A stretch of DNA of 64,000 bases from Prionace glauca (Eukaryota > Chordata > Chondrichthyes > Carcharhiniformes > Carcharhinidae): contig CM075732.1 in the NCBI GenBank assembly GCA_037974335.1, positions 100,850,589 through 100,914,588 of the forward strand. Direction: 5' to 3'. Shown here in pieces: positions 1-11,285 of the stretch. The stretch's first letter is position 1; each line of letters begins with the position of its first letter. The notes under the pieces were generated by a model that was given only the letters and a program-made list of their open reading frames with translations, did not search any database and was not told the DNA's origin. Both the position numbers and the translations under genes were made by a program.

Positions 1-30
1 ATTCTTCCCTTAAAGGTGCGAATTTTCCAG

Positions 31-3000
31 TCCTTATCCAGTCTCCGAGTGTGGAAAATGTCACAGAAGGTCAGACTGCACGGTTACAGTGCACCGTGAG
101 GAACGCCGCAGTGACACACACTGATGTTCACTGGTACCGGGAGCGACCTGGGAAAGATAGGGAGAAAGTTTTAACACAGGATATGAAGAAGAACACACGA
201 TGGAACTCAAATTTCACTGAGCGATTCCAGCCTTCCAGAGAAATCTCCAATAACAGCTTCATCCTGACAATCACCATGATGCAGCCCAGTGACACTGCCG
301 TCTATTACTGCTCAGTGTGGGGAGATATCAGTGGCAATGGGACACAGCTCATTGTAACTCGCAAAGACATATCAACAATTGGAATTAAACAAAATGAGAT
401 CAGCAAAGAGACCAATGAAATTAAACAGAATGTAACTAGTGAAGAGATATTGACCAATGAAATTAAACAGAATGTAACTAGCGAAGAGATATTGACGAAT
501 GAAATTAAACAGAATGTAACTAGCGAAGAGATATTGACCAATGAAATTAAACAGAATGTAACTAGTGAAGAGATATTGACCAATGAAATTAAACAGAATG
601 TAACTAGTGAAGAGATATTGACCAATGAAATTAAACAGAATGTAACTAGTGAAGAGATATTGACCAATGAAATTAAACAGGACGTAACTAGTGAAGAGAC
701 ATTGACCAATGAAATTAAACAGAATGTAACTAGTGAAGAGATATTGACCAATGAAATTAAACAGAATGTAACTAGTGAAGAGATATTGACCAATGAAATT
801 AAACAGAATGTAACTAGTGAAGAGATATTGACCAATGAAACTAAACAGAATGTAACTAGTGAAGAGATATTGACCAATGAAATTCAACGGGATCTAACTA
901 GTGAAGAAATATTGACAAATGAAATTAAACGGGATCTAACTAGCGAAGAGGTATTGACAGATGAAATTAAATGGAATGTAACTAGCGAAGAGACCAATGA
1001 AATTAAACAGAATGTAACTAGTGAAGAAACCAATGAAACTAAATGGAATGTAACGAGTGAAGAGGTATTGACCAATGAAACTAAATGGAATGTAACTAGT
1101 GAAGAGGTATTGACCAATGAAACTAATCAGAATGTAACTAGTGAAGAGATATTGACCAATGAAATTAAACAGAATGTAACTAGTGAAGAGATATTGACCA
1201 ATGAAACTAAACAGAATGTAACTAGTGAAGAGATGTTGACCCATGAAATTAAACAGAATGTAACTAGTGAAGAGATATTGACCAATGAAGTTAAACAGAA
1301 TGTAACTAGTGAAGAAACCAATGAAATTAAACGGAATGTAACTAACGAAGAAACCAATGAAATTAAACAGAATGTAACTAGTGAAGAGATATTGACCAAT
1401 AAAATTAAACAGAATGTAACTAGTGAAGAAATGTTGACCAATGAAATTAAACGGAATGTAACTAGCGAAGAGATATTGACCAATGAAATTAAACAGAATG
1501 TAACAAGCGAAGAGATATTTACCAATAAAATTAAACAGAATGTAACTAGTGAAGAGACCAATGAAATTAAACAAAATGTAACTAGTGAAGAGATATTGAC
1601 CAATGAAATTAAACAGAATGTAACTAGTGAAGAGATATTGACCAATGAAATTAAACAGAATGTAACAAGCGAAGAGATATTGACCAATGAAATTAAACAA
1701 AATGTAACTAGTGAAGAGATATTGACCAATGAACTTAAACAGAATATAACTAGTGAAGAGATATTGACCAATGGAACTAAATGGAATGTAACTAGTGAAG
1801 CGATATTGACCAATGAAATTAAACAAAACGTAACTAGTGAAGAGATATTGACCAATGAAACTAAATGGAATGTAACTAGTGAAGAGAGATTGACCAATGA
1901 AACTAAACAGAATGTAACTAGTGAAGAGATATTGGCCAATGAAACTAAATGGAATGCAACTAGTGAAGAGAAATTGACCAATGAAATTAAACAAAACATA
2001 ACTAGTGAAGAGATACTGATCAATGAAATTAAACAAACCATAACCAGTGAAGAGATATTGACCAATGAAACTAAACGGCATATAACTAGTGAAGAGATAT
2101 TGACCTATGAAACTAAACGGAATGTAACTAGTGAAGAGATACTGACCAATGAAATTAAACAGGATGTAACTAGCGAAGAGATAGTGGCCAATGAAATTAA
2201 ACAGGATGTAACTAGCGAAGAGATATTGACCAATGAAATTAAACAGAATGTAACTAGTGAAGAAACCAATGAAACTAAATGGAATGTAACTAGTGAAGAG
2301 GTATTGACCAATGAAATTAAACAGAATGTAACTAGTGAAGAGATATTGACCAATGAAATTAAACAGAATGTAACTAGTGAAGAGATATTGACCAATGAAA
2401 TTAAACAGAATGTAACTAGTGAAGAGATATTGACCAAAGAAATTAAACAGAATGTAACAAGTGAAGAGATATTGACCAATGAAATTAAACAGAATGTAAC
2501 TAGTGAACAGACCAATGAAATTAAACAGAATGTAACCAGTGGAGAGACCAATGAAATTAAACGGAATGTAACTAGTGAAGAGATATTGACCAATGAAATT
2601 AAACAGAATGTAACTAGTGAAGAGATATTGACCAATGAAATTAAACAGAATGTAACTAGTGAAGAGATATTGACAATTGGAGCTCAAATGAATGGAACTG
2701 GTATAGGGATATCTCAGAATAGGACGGATCTGAATGCAACCAGTGAGGAGATATCCAGGACTGAGAATGAATGGAATGGAACCAATGGAGAGATAGCCAG
2801 CAGTTTTCTAAATCCAGCCAGTGGAGTTAACTCTAGTAGTTTGCCTAAAGAGAATGAAACAAGAGGAATAAATCCTAGCAATGGGACTGAGTTCAATCCA
2901 GCCAATGATGAAACATCCAAGAAAATGTATGAACAGAATTTAACCAGTGAAGAAATGTTTGGGATTAAGAAGGAGCTGAATATAATCAGCAATAACCTAT

Positions 3001-3114
3001 CTAAGATTCTGTCTAGTGAGAATGGAACCATTGCAGAGATTTCCAGGAATGGGACTGAAATTACTGTCACCATTGCTGAAATTTCCAGGAATATTACTCA
3101 GTTGAGTGCAGCAA
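31..3114 (+). CDS. Ig V-set receptor exon with 55-unit N-glycosylated repeat stalk (partial gene)
   Basis: This exon encodes the extracellular part of a type I membrane receptor. A splice acceptor (aattttccag) ends at 30, and the exon opens in phase 1, as Ig-domain exons usually do. The V domain shows the first Cys (90-92), the core Trp in VHWYR (132-134), DTAVYYC with the second Cys at 309-311, and a J-like strand GNGTQLIVT starting at 333. About 20 residues later a tandem 14-residue repeat begins and runs to 2675. A degenerate Asn/Ser/Thr-rich stem with further sequons follows to 3114. The frame is open for over 1,000 codons, and the exon ends at a GTGAGT donor, again in phase 1. A G-x-G-T strand in a single V domain is known from NKp30/NCR3, CD8, NITR and antigen-receptor V domains. 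NKp30's G-N-G-T-R-L-V-V is the closest match I recall, but assignment to that family is inference. The leader exon is outside the window. Confidence 0.8.
414..2675 (+). repeat. Coding minisatellite: 55 units of 42 bp (14 aa)
   Basis: The consensus peptide is NEIKQNVTSEEILT. I count 55 units: 47 of 42 bp and 8 of 36 bp that lack the Ile-Leu pair. This gives 2262 bp, which equals the measured span exactly. About 48 units keep the N-V/I/A-T sequon; the others have D, T or H at the Asn. About ten units carry a second sequon (N-E-T). Every length change is a multiple of three, so the frame is held throughout. Fourteen residues equal two heptads, so a helical or coiled-coil stalk is possible, but heavy glycosylation would argue for an extended mucin-like stalk. 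Open frames on the complementary strand here are shadows of the repeat. Confidence 0.92.
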
Positions 3115-3122
3115 GTGAGTAG
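3115..3122 (+). promoter_or_regulatory. Splice donor of the repeat exon, with in-frame stop just inside the intron
   Basis: The sequence is gcaa followed by gtgagtag. GTGAGT (3115-3120) is a strong donor in phase 1. If it is not used, translation runs two more codons to TAG at 3120-3122, giving a secreted protein that ends Ala-Ser-Glu. That alternative use is inference. Confidence 0.65.
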
Positions 3123-3335
3123 ATTTTAACTTGGTTCGTTTTGATGTTTTGAAAGGCAGAATTGTGTTTATCCAGCACCTGATCATAACTCCGAGAAACT
3201 CCCAAAAATGCCTCAAATAACATCTTGAAAATGTGTGTAAGATGTGCCAGGATCAGGAGGGTCAATTCCCACTGCCTTTTCCCAATGGGAATGTTGTGTT
3301 CCCATTGCAACAGTGCTCCATTTCCATTCCCAATT

Positions 3336-5172
3336 TAGAACCATAGAACACTACAGCACAGAAACAGGCCTTTTGGGTCTTCTTGTCTGTGCCGAACCAT
3401 TTTTCTGCCTAGTCCCACTGACCTGAATCTGGACCATATCCCTCCACATCCCTCTCATCCATGAACCTGTCCAAGTTTTTCTTAAATGTTAAAAGTGAGG
3501 CCGCATTCACCACTTTATCCGGCAGCTCATTCCACACTCCCACCACTCTCTGTGTGAAGAAACCCTCCCCTAATATTCCCTTTAAACTTTTCTCCTTTCA
3601 CCCTTAACCCATGCCCTCTGGTTTTTTTCTCCCCTAGCCTCAGTGGAAAAAGCCTGCTTGCATTCACTCTATCGATACCCATCAAAATCTTATACACCTC
3701 TATCAAATCTCCCCTCATTCTTCTACGCTCCAGGGAATAAAGTCCTAACCTATTCAATCTCTCTGTAACTCAGCTTCTCAAGTCCCAGCAACATCCTTGT
3801 GAACCTTCTCTGCACTCTTTCAACCTAATTAATATCCTTCCTATAATTAGGTGACCAAAACAGCACACTATACTCAAAATTCAGCCTCACCAATGTCTTA
3901 TACAACCTCACCATAACACTCCAACTCTTATACTCAATACTTTGATTTATAAAGGTCAATGTACCAAAAGCACTCTTTACGACCCTATCTACCTGTGACG
4001 CCACTTTTCGGGAATCGTGTACCTGTATTCCCAGATCCCTCTGTTCTACTGCACTCTTCAGTGTCCTACCATTTACCCTGTATGTTCTACTTTGGTTTGT
4101 CCTTCCAAAGTGCAATACCTCACACTTGTCTGCATTAAACTCCACCTGCCATTTTTTAGCCCATTTTTCTAGCTGGTCCAAATCCCTCTGCAAGCTTTGA
4201 AAACCTTCCTCACTGTCCACTGCACCTCCAATCATTGTATCATCAGCAAATTTGCTGATCCAATTTACCACATTAAGAACATAAGAAATAGGAGCAGGAG
4301 TAGGCCATCTGGCCCTTCAAGCCTGCCCCGCCATTCAATAAGATCATGGCTGATCTGAAGTGGATCAGTTCCACTTTCTCGCTTTCTCCCCATAACCCTT
4401 AATTCCCTGTCTATCAAAAACCTATCTACCCGTGACTTAAATATATTTATTGAGGCAGCCTCCACCACTTCATCGGGCAGAGAATTCAAGAGACTCGCTA
4501 CCCTTTGAGTGAAGAAGTTCCTCCTCAACTCCGATCCAAACTGCCCCCCTCCACCACCTTATCTTGAGGCTGTGCTCTCTAGTTCTGCTATCCTTTCTAA
4601 GCAGGAAGAATCTCTCTACTTCTACCCTTTCTATACCCCTTCATTATCTTATATGTCTCTATAAGATTCCCCCCTCAGCCTTCTAAACTCCAACGAGTAC
4701 AGACCCAGTCTATTTAGTCTCTCTTCATAGTCCAACCCCCTCATCTCTGGTATCAGCCTAGTGAACCTCCTCTGCACTCCCTCCAAGGCCAATATATCCT
4801 TGTGCAAGTGCGGCGACCAAAACTGCACACAGTACTCCAGCTGCGGCCTCACCAATGCCCCGTACAGTTGCAGCAAGATCTCCCTGCTTTTATATTCTAT
4901 CCCCCTCGCTATAAAGGCCAGCATCCCATTCGCCTTCCTGACCACCTGCTGCACCTGCACCTGGGTTTTTGCGACTCATGCACAAGGACCCTCAGGTCCC
5001 TCTGCACCGTAGCATGCTGCAGCTTTTCGCCCTTTAAATAGTAATCCCTCCTACTATTATTCCTGCCAAAGTGGATAACCTCACATTTGCTAAAATTATA
5101 TTCCATCTGCCAGGTCCTCGCTCACTCGCTCAGCCATTATCATTCAGATCATTGATATAGATGACAAACAAT
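3336..5172 (-). mobile_element. CR1 LINE fragment, interrupted by another CR1
   Basis: The 3' tail starts at 3336 on the minus strand. RT thumb and connection sequence (SKFADDTMIGG, then a DLGIQVH block) reaches 4274. An IND-L block near 5132-5172 looks like its continuation on the far side of the insertion at 4275-5131. The copy is 5'-truncated, with decayed C-terminal frames. Confidence 0.7.
4275..5131 (-). mobile_element. CR1 LINE fragment of the 'aagaacataagaaatagg' tail family
   Basis: The tail aagaacataagaaataggag marks the 3' end. Decayed ORF2 C-terminal sequence follows: [33 protein letters not shown], and a DLRVLVHES block. It is the same family as the copies at 37356 and 46900-51087, and it is inserted in the CR1 fragment at 3336-5172. 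Confidence 0.75.
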
Positions 5173-5494
5173 TTCCTATCATATCCGACTGATCCTGGAG
5201 ATGGGACCTTCCAGCTCACACTTGCTTTCTGGAGTATCTGTAGATCAGCCTTTGAGACTGCGGTGATATACATTCCACTCCGTGGAATGATGTATCAAGT
5301 ACCCAAATTAATCTGTGCTTTGGCTGAGCACTCTGTAATCAGCATGGGATCATTGTTCAGATATTTGCTGTCTATCCTCTTCACTGTCTTCATGTTTCTT
5401 CCCTTGTCTTTGCAAGTCTTTTTCTGCTTCCTCATCTCTGCCTCTCCCACGGGTCCAAATTGTATTTATGTCTCTCTGCTTGTCTGTCACAAGA
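5173..5494. other. Intron stretch without recognised feature
   Basis: No coding, RNA or repeat match seen beyond a short palindrome (attccactccgtggaat) near 5272. Confidence 0.4.
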
Positions 5495-5496
5495 AC

Positions 5497-5704
5497 AAAA
5501 AAATCAAGAACAGTTCAGCACAGGAGCAGGCCATTAGGCCCATCAAGCCTGTGTTGATCATGATGCCCACAGCACAGAGGGTGGTGGGGGCCTGGAATGC
5601 ACTGCCAAGTAGGGTGGTGGAGGCAGGCAGGCTAGAGTTGTTCAAAGCTTATCTGGATGGGCACATGAGCAGACTGGAGATGGAGGGATACAAAAGATTG
5701 TTCT
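5497..5704 (+). mobile_element. CR1 3' scraps, two orientations joined
   Basis: A minus-orientation CR1 tail (5497-5565) abuts a plus-strand ORF2 C-terminus (QRVVGAWNALPSRVVEAGRL) that ends near 5704. Confidence 0.6.
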
Positions 5705-5855
5705 AAAAAAGGATCAAGAGCCTCAGGACGTTCCTGGGAATCAATAGATTCCTATGGGCCGTCCGACATATTTTATGGCTCGTCTGTCTTGTGTTTGAGT
5801 TTCTGGGGATTCCGTGAATGTCTGTATAAGTTGTGTATGTTGATTTTTTTTTACA

Positions 5856-6338
5856 TCCACATTCGGTCCGCCTTCTTGTCCAACAAGGGGCACACACGTG
5901 ATGGGTTGTACGAGGGCTGCTCTTGGATGTTGCTTCGAGAGTTGCCTAGTGCTTCACGTCCGTTAGTGTACGCTTAAACTGGACCAACTGACGGGCAACA
6001 CGACAACTCAGTGACTATCACTGTTTGCTGTGCAGATACATGGATTTGGGTCGGTGTCTGTGGGAGTTTGCACATTCTCCCCGTGCTTGTGTGGGTTTCC
6101 TCCGGGTGTTCCAGTTTCCTCCCACACCTCAAAAAGGTGCTCTTAGGCTGATTGGTGTAACAAATTGCCCCAAAATTAGGCATCCCTCAATCTGGTTATA
6201 ATTCCTTTATTGTGGAGTCCAACAGGTGTAGACAAAGGTCATTGGTGGAAGAGGGGACTCACAATGTTAAAATGGCAGCACAGGCTTGTTGGGCCGAAGG
6301 GCCTGTTTCCCGTGCTGTGTTGTTCTTTGTTCTTTGTA
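5856..6338 (+). mobile_element. CR1 3' end carrying a V-SINE-type core (A-family related)
   Basis: It contains the conserved core tgggtttcctccgggtgttc, the tail gggccgaagggcctgtttcc and a terminal (ttgttcttt)n. The layout matches the 3' region of the near full-length CR1 A (42620-42972) and the copy at 14345-14815. Confidence 0.7.
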
Positions 6339-6339
6339 A

Positions 6340-7275
6340 ACGAAAGAAACTTTCTACCCTTACTCGATCCGTACCCCTCCATTCCCTCCCTATCAATGTC
6401 CCCATCCAGATGCCTCTTAAATGTTGCTAATGTGCCTACTTCCACCATCTCATCTGGCAGCGCGATCCCAGCACTCACCACTCTCTGCATGAAAAACTTT
6501 CCCCCGCACATCTCCCTTAAACTTCTCCTTCTACCTTGAACCTGTGCCCCCTTGTAATTGACACTTCCACCCTGGGGAAAAGCCTCTGACTATCCACCCT
6601 GTCTGTGCCCCTCATAGTTTTGTAGACCCTCTATCAGGTCTCCCCTCAGCCCTGTCTTTCCAGTGGAAACAATCCTAGTTTATTCAAAAGAGAAAATGCT
6701 GGAAAATCTCAGCAGGTCTGGCAGGATCTGTAAGAAGAGAAAAGAGCTGACATTTCGAGTCCAGACGAGCCTTTGTCAAAGTTTATTCAACCTCTCCTCA
6801 TAGCCAATGCCCTCAAGACCAGGCAACATCCTAGTGAACCTCCTTTGCACTCTCTACAAAGCTTCCATGTCCTTTTGGTAGTGTGGTGACCCCAGAATTA
6901 AATAGAATACTCCAAATGCAGCCTAACCAAGGTTTTATATAGCTACAACATGATTTCCCAACCCCTGTACTCAGTGCCCTGCCTGATGAAGACAAGAAGA
7001 CGAAGTGCTTTCTTAATCACCTTGGCCACCTGTGTTCCCACTTTTAGGGAACTGTGGACCTGCACGCCCAGATCCCTCTGTATGTTAATGTTCCTCAGGG
7101 TTCTGCCATTTACAGTGTAATTCACACCTAAATCTGATCCCCCAAAATGCATCACCTCACATTTGTTCGGATTAATCTCCATCTGCCATTTCTGTGCCCA
7201 AGTCTCCAGTCTATCGATATCCTGTTGTCTCATCTGACAATCCCCGGCACTATCAGCAACTCCACCAATCTTCAT
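6340..7275 (-). mobile_element. CR1 LINE fragment with a 93-bp insertion
   Basis: Minus-strand ORF2 C-terminal sequence (FFMQRVVSAGIALPDEMVEV at 6400-6511; DLGVQVHSSLKVGTQV near 7040). It is interrupted at 6688-6780 by a short element. Confidence 0.75.
6688..6780 (+). mobile_element. Short interspersed element, 93 bp, with 10-bp target duplication
   Basis: It starts with aagagaaaatgctggaaaatct and is flanked by gtttattcaa at 6678-6687 and 6781-6790. The shared block 'tggaaaatctcagcaggt...ggca' recurs at 12513-12650, 14848-14975 and 23687-23787. I do not recognise a named family. Confidence 0.7.
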
Positions 7276-8756
7276 GTCTTAGAATCATGGAAGTTTACAG
7301 CATGGAAACAGCCTTTTCATTCCAACTGGTCCAGGCCACCCATTTTTATTAAGACCCCAAAGCTAATCCCAATTGCCCGCATTTGGCCCATATCCCTTTA
7401 TACCCATCGTACCCATATAACTGTCTAAATGCTTTTTAAGAGACAAAATTGTACCCGCCTCTACTACTACCTCTGGTACTCACCACCCTCAGTGTGAAAA
7501 AATTGCCCCCCTCTGGACCTTTTTGCATCTCTCCCCTCTGACCTTAAACTTATGACCTCTAGTTTTAGACTCTCCTGTCTTTGGGAAAAGATATTGACTA
7601 TCCAGCCTATGTGCCTCTCATTATTTTATAGACCTCTATAAGATCACCCCCTCAGCTTCCTACGCTCCAGAGAAAAAAGTCCCAGTCTATTCAGCCTCTC
7701 CTTATAACTCAATCCATCAAGTCCCAGTAGCATCCTAGTAAATCTTTTCTGCACTCTTTCTAGTTTAATAATATCCTTTCTATAATAGGGTAACCAAAAT
7801 TGCACACAGTATTCCAAGTGTGGCCTTACCAATGTCTTGTACAACTTCAACAAGACGTCCCAACTCCTGTATTCAATAATCTGACCGATGAAACCAAGCA
7901 TGCCGAATGCCTTCTTCACCACTCTGTCCACCTGTGACTCTACTTTCAAGGAGCTATGAACCTGTACCCCTAGATCTCTTAGTTCTGTAACTCTCTCCAA
8001 TAGTAGTCATGATGTGGGTATGCTGGCGTTGGACTGGCGTAAACACAGTAAAAAGTCTGACAACACCAGGTTTTAGTCCAACCTATTTATTTGATAATAT
8101 TCTCACAAGCTTTCAATAATATTCTCAAAAGCTTGTGAGAATATTATCAAATAAATAGGTTGGACTAAAACCTGGTGTTGTCAGACTTTTTACTCTCCCC
8201 AATGCCAGACCATTAACTGAGTAAGTCCTGCCCTGGTTCAATCTACCAAAATACATCACCTTGCATTTGTCTAAATTAAACTCCATCTGCCATTCGTCAG
8301 CCCAGTGGCCCAATTGATCAAGATCCCATTGCAATTGGAGATAACTTTCTCCACTGTCCACTATGCCACCAATCTTGGTGTCATCTGCAAACTTACTAAC
8401 CCTGCCTCCTATATTCTCATCCAAATCATTAATATAAATGACAAATGATAGTGGACCCAGCACTGATCCCTGAGGCACACCGCTGGTCACAAGCCTCCAG
8501 TTTGAAAAAACAATTCTCTACAACCACCCTCTGGCTTCTGTCAAGATTTTGTATCCATTTAGATACCTCACCCTGGATCCCATGAGATTTAACCTTATGC
8601 AACAACCTACCATGTGGTACCTTGTCAAAGGCCTTGCTAAAGTCCATGTAGACAACATCAACTGCACTGCCCTCATCTACTTTCTTGGTTACCCCTTCAA
8701 AAAACTCAATCAAATTTGCGAGACATGATTTTCCACTCACAAAGCCATGATGACTG
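7276..8756 (-). mobile_element. CR1 LINE copy interrupted by a foldback element
   Basis: The 3' tail is at 7276. The RT C-terminus runs to 8001, and RT palm continues from 8204 ([48 protein letters not shown]). The same family occurs on the plus strand at 51088-52004. It is 5'-truncated in RT. Confidence 0.8.
8002..8191 (+). mobile_element. Foldback SINE-like element, internally deleted copy (190 bp)
   Basis: The 5' end is about gtcatgatgtgggtatgctg. The two halves are inverted copies (aaaagtctgacaacaccagg ... cctggtgttgtcagactttt). It is flanked by actctctccaat (7990-8001) and actctccccaat (8192-8203), a 12-bp target duplication with one mismatch, inside a CR1. Longer copy at 19798-20242. 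Confidence 0.78.
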
Positions 8757-8764
8757 TCTCCCTA

Positions 8765-8965
8765 TTCAGTACCTGCATGTCATCCGCAAACTTACTAGTC
8801 AGACTACCCACATTTTCCTCCAGATCATTTATATAAACCACGAACAGAGATCCCAGCACTAATCCCTGCGGAACACCACTCACTACAGATCTCCATTCTG
8901 AAAAATACCTTTCCACCACTATTCTCTGTCTCCTATAACCAAGCCAGTTCTGTATTCATCTAGCC
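8765..8965 (-). mobile_element. CR1 RT fragment
   Basis: The minus strand reads a VSGVPQGLVLG block, VYINDLEENVG and SKFADD. A short piece ending at the C-rich repeat. Confidence 0.65.
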
Positions 8966-9690
8966 AGCCACCCCCCCGCCCCCCCACCCAACCCCATGTG
9001 AGTTTAGTTTTTGTACCAATCTGCCATGGGTTGAATTTAATGCAGTTCACTGTAGTAGGAATCATGACCTCCTCCTCCCACCCACCCCATCCCCCCACTC
9101 CTCATCCCCCCCATTTCCCCACTCCCCAACCCCTCCATCCCTCTACCCCCCAACACCTCCATCTTCCCACTGCCCATCCCCCCGTCCCCATCCCCCCCAT
9201 CCTCCCACCACCCATCCCCCTACTCCCCAACCCCCCCATCCCCCCACTCCCCAACCCTCCCATCCTCCCACTGCCCATCCCCCCATCCTCCCACCGCCCA
9301 TCCCCCTACTCCCCAACCCCCCCATCCCCCCACTCCCCAACTCTCCCATCCTCCCACTGCCCATCCCCCGCATCCTCCCACTGCCCATCCCCCTACTCCC
9401 CAACCCCCCCATCCCCCCACTCCCCAACCCTCCCATCCTCCCACTGCCCATCCCCCCCATCCTCTCATCGCCCATCCCCCTACTCCCCAACCCCCCCCAT
9501 CCTCCCACTCCCCAACCCTCCCATCCTCCCACTGCCCATCCCCCCGTCCCCATCCCCCTCCATCCTCCCACTGCCCATCCCCCCACTCCCCAACCCCCCC
9601 CCATCCTCCCACTCCCCCATCGCCCCGTCCCCATCCCCCCCCATTCCCCATCCCTCCAACCTCCCCCCATCCCCTAGCCTCTCTCCCAAT
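8966..9690 (+). repeat. C-rich minisatellite
   Basis: Imperfect repeats of 'ccccatcctcccactgccca' and 'ctccccaaccc' in units of roughly 60 bp. The minus strand is G-rich, so quadruplex formation is possible. Pro/Ser- or Gly/Trp-rich open frames here are artefacts. Confidence 0.85.
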
Positions 9691-10269
9691 CAGTCTCACA
9701 GAGAGGGAGAACTCCTTGGATTCGGACTGGGAATGGAATTGGCTAAAGTGGGAATTCTGATCACTGAAACTGGGATTTCAATGTTTTATTAATGAGCCAA
9801 TCAGTACTCAGCGAGCCCTGTGTCCAGGCAGATCAGTGGTGCCTGAGAACACCAAGGGCCGTCACACACTCAATTATCCACTCACAAAACCATCTCCCCA
9901 ATGGGGATTGGGGGGGAGGGTCCCTCATCATCAGACACTTTGGCTGGAATGTTACCGGCATGAGGAATGGCATTCTCTGCTGGCCTCAGGTGGGATCATA
10001 CCAATCTTGGGCAGATGTGCCAGTAAAATTCCACCTATTACTTCTGAGCAGAGGACCCAACATGAAGGAAATTGGAAGTGGGTGCTGTGGAGAACCACCC
10101 CCCCCCCCGACCTGCCTCATGCCTACCCTCCACTGTGACCCCCAACCTCTAATCCCCATCCCACTCTCAGCCTGATTTGGCCTGGAGTCTTATGACATTC
10201 CTGGTCGAGTCCCAGTGACCATCATCCCTCTGAGTTCCCACTGCTTCTGTGATCTCATCAACCCCATAA
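9691..10269. other. Intron stretch without recognised feature
   Basis: Single-copy-looking sequence; no exon with convincing splice sites and phase seen. Confidence 0.4.
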
Positions 10270-10277
10270 AGTGCTGT

Positions 10278-10303
10278 CATCGCTCTCTCTGTCTCTCTGT
10301 CTA

Positions 10304-10337
<34 letters not shown>

Positions 10338-10343
10338 TGTCTA

Positions 10344-10377
<34 letters not shown>

Positions 10378-10438
10378 TGTCTCTCTCTCTGTCTCTGTCT
10401 CTCTCTCTCTGTCTATCTCTGTTCTCTCTCTCTGTCTC

Positions 10439-10475
<37 letters not shown>

Positions 10476-10534
10476 GTCTCTCTCTCTCTCTCTCTCTGAC
10501 TCTCTCTCTCTCTCTGTCTCTCTCTGTCTCTCTC

Positions 10535-10581
<47 letters not shown>

Positions 10582-10882
10582 GTCTCTCTCTCTGTCTCTG
10601 TCTCTCTCTCTCTGTCTATCTCTGTTCTCTCTCTCTGTCTCTCTCTCTCTCTGTCTCTCTGTCTCTCTCTCTCTGTTTATCTCTGTCTCTCTCTCTCTCT
10701 GTCTCTCTCTCTCTCTCTGTCTATCTCTGTCTCTCTGTTTCTCTCTCTCTCTGTCTCTCTCTCTCTCTGTTTCTCACTCTCTCTCTGTCTATCTCTGTCT
10801 CTCTCTCTCTGTCTCTCTCTTCCCAGCTTCTTTCCATCTCTGTCTCCCTCTCTCTGACTTCCTCTTTCTGTCTTCCTCTCTC

Positions 10883-10913
<31 letters not shown>

Positions 10914-11285
10914 TCCAAGCTTCTCTCTCTCTGTCTCTCTTTCTCTTCTCTCTTTCTCTATCTCTGTCTCTCTCTCTCTGCCTGCCTCTCTCTCTGTCTG
11001 TCTGTCTCTCTCTGTCTTTTTCTCTGTCTGTCTCTGTCTCTCTCTCTGTCTCTGACCGTCTCTTTGTTTTTGTCTCTGTCTATCTCTCTGTCTCTTTGTT
11101 TCTGCCTCTCTCTCTGTCTGTCTCTCTCTGTCTTTTTCTCTGTCTGTCTCTGTCTCTCTCTCTGTCTCTGTCCGTCTCTTTGTTTTTGTCTCTGTCTATC
11201 TCTCTTTGTCTGTGTTTCTGCCTCTCTCTTTCTGTCTCTTTGTTTCTGTCTCTCTCTCTGTCTGTGTCTCTCTCTCTCTCTCTCA
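10278..11285 (+). repeat. 1-kb polypyrimidine tract (tctc/tgtc)n
   Basis: Almost pure CT with interspersed TG steps (ctctctgtctctctgtctct). It lies in the intron between the stalk exon and the transmembrane exon. Confidence 0.95.

Noticed and set aside
305-2687. Long open frames on the minus strand across the stalk exon (up to 583 codons)
   Set aside because: They are mirror images of a stop-free 42-bp repeat. The plus frame has the V domain, splice sites and sequon conservation.
8998-9792. Pro/Ser-rich and Gly/Trp-rich open frames
   Set aside because: Translation of a C-rich minisatellite on both strands.
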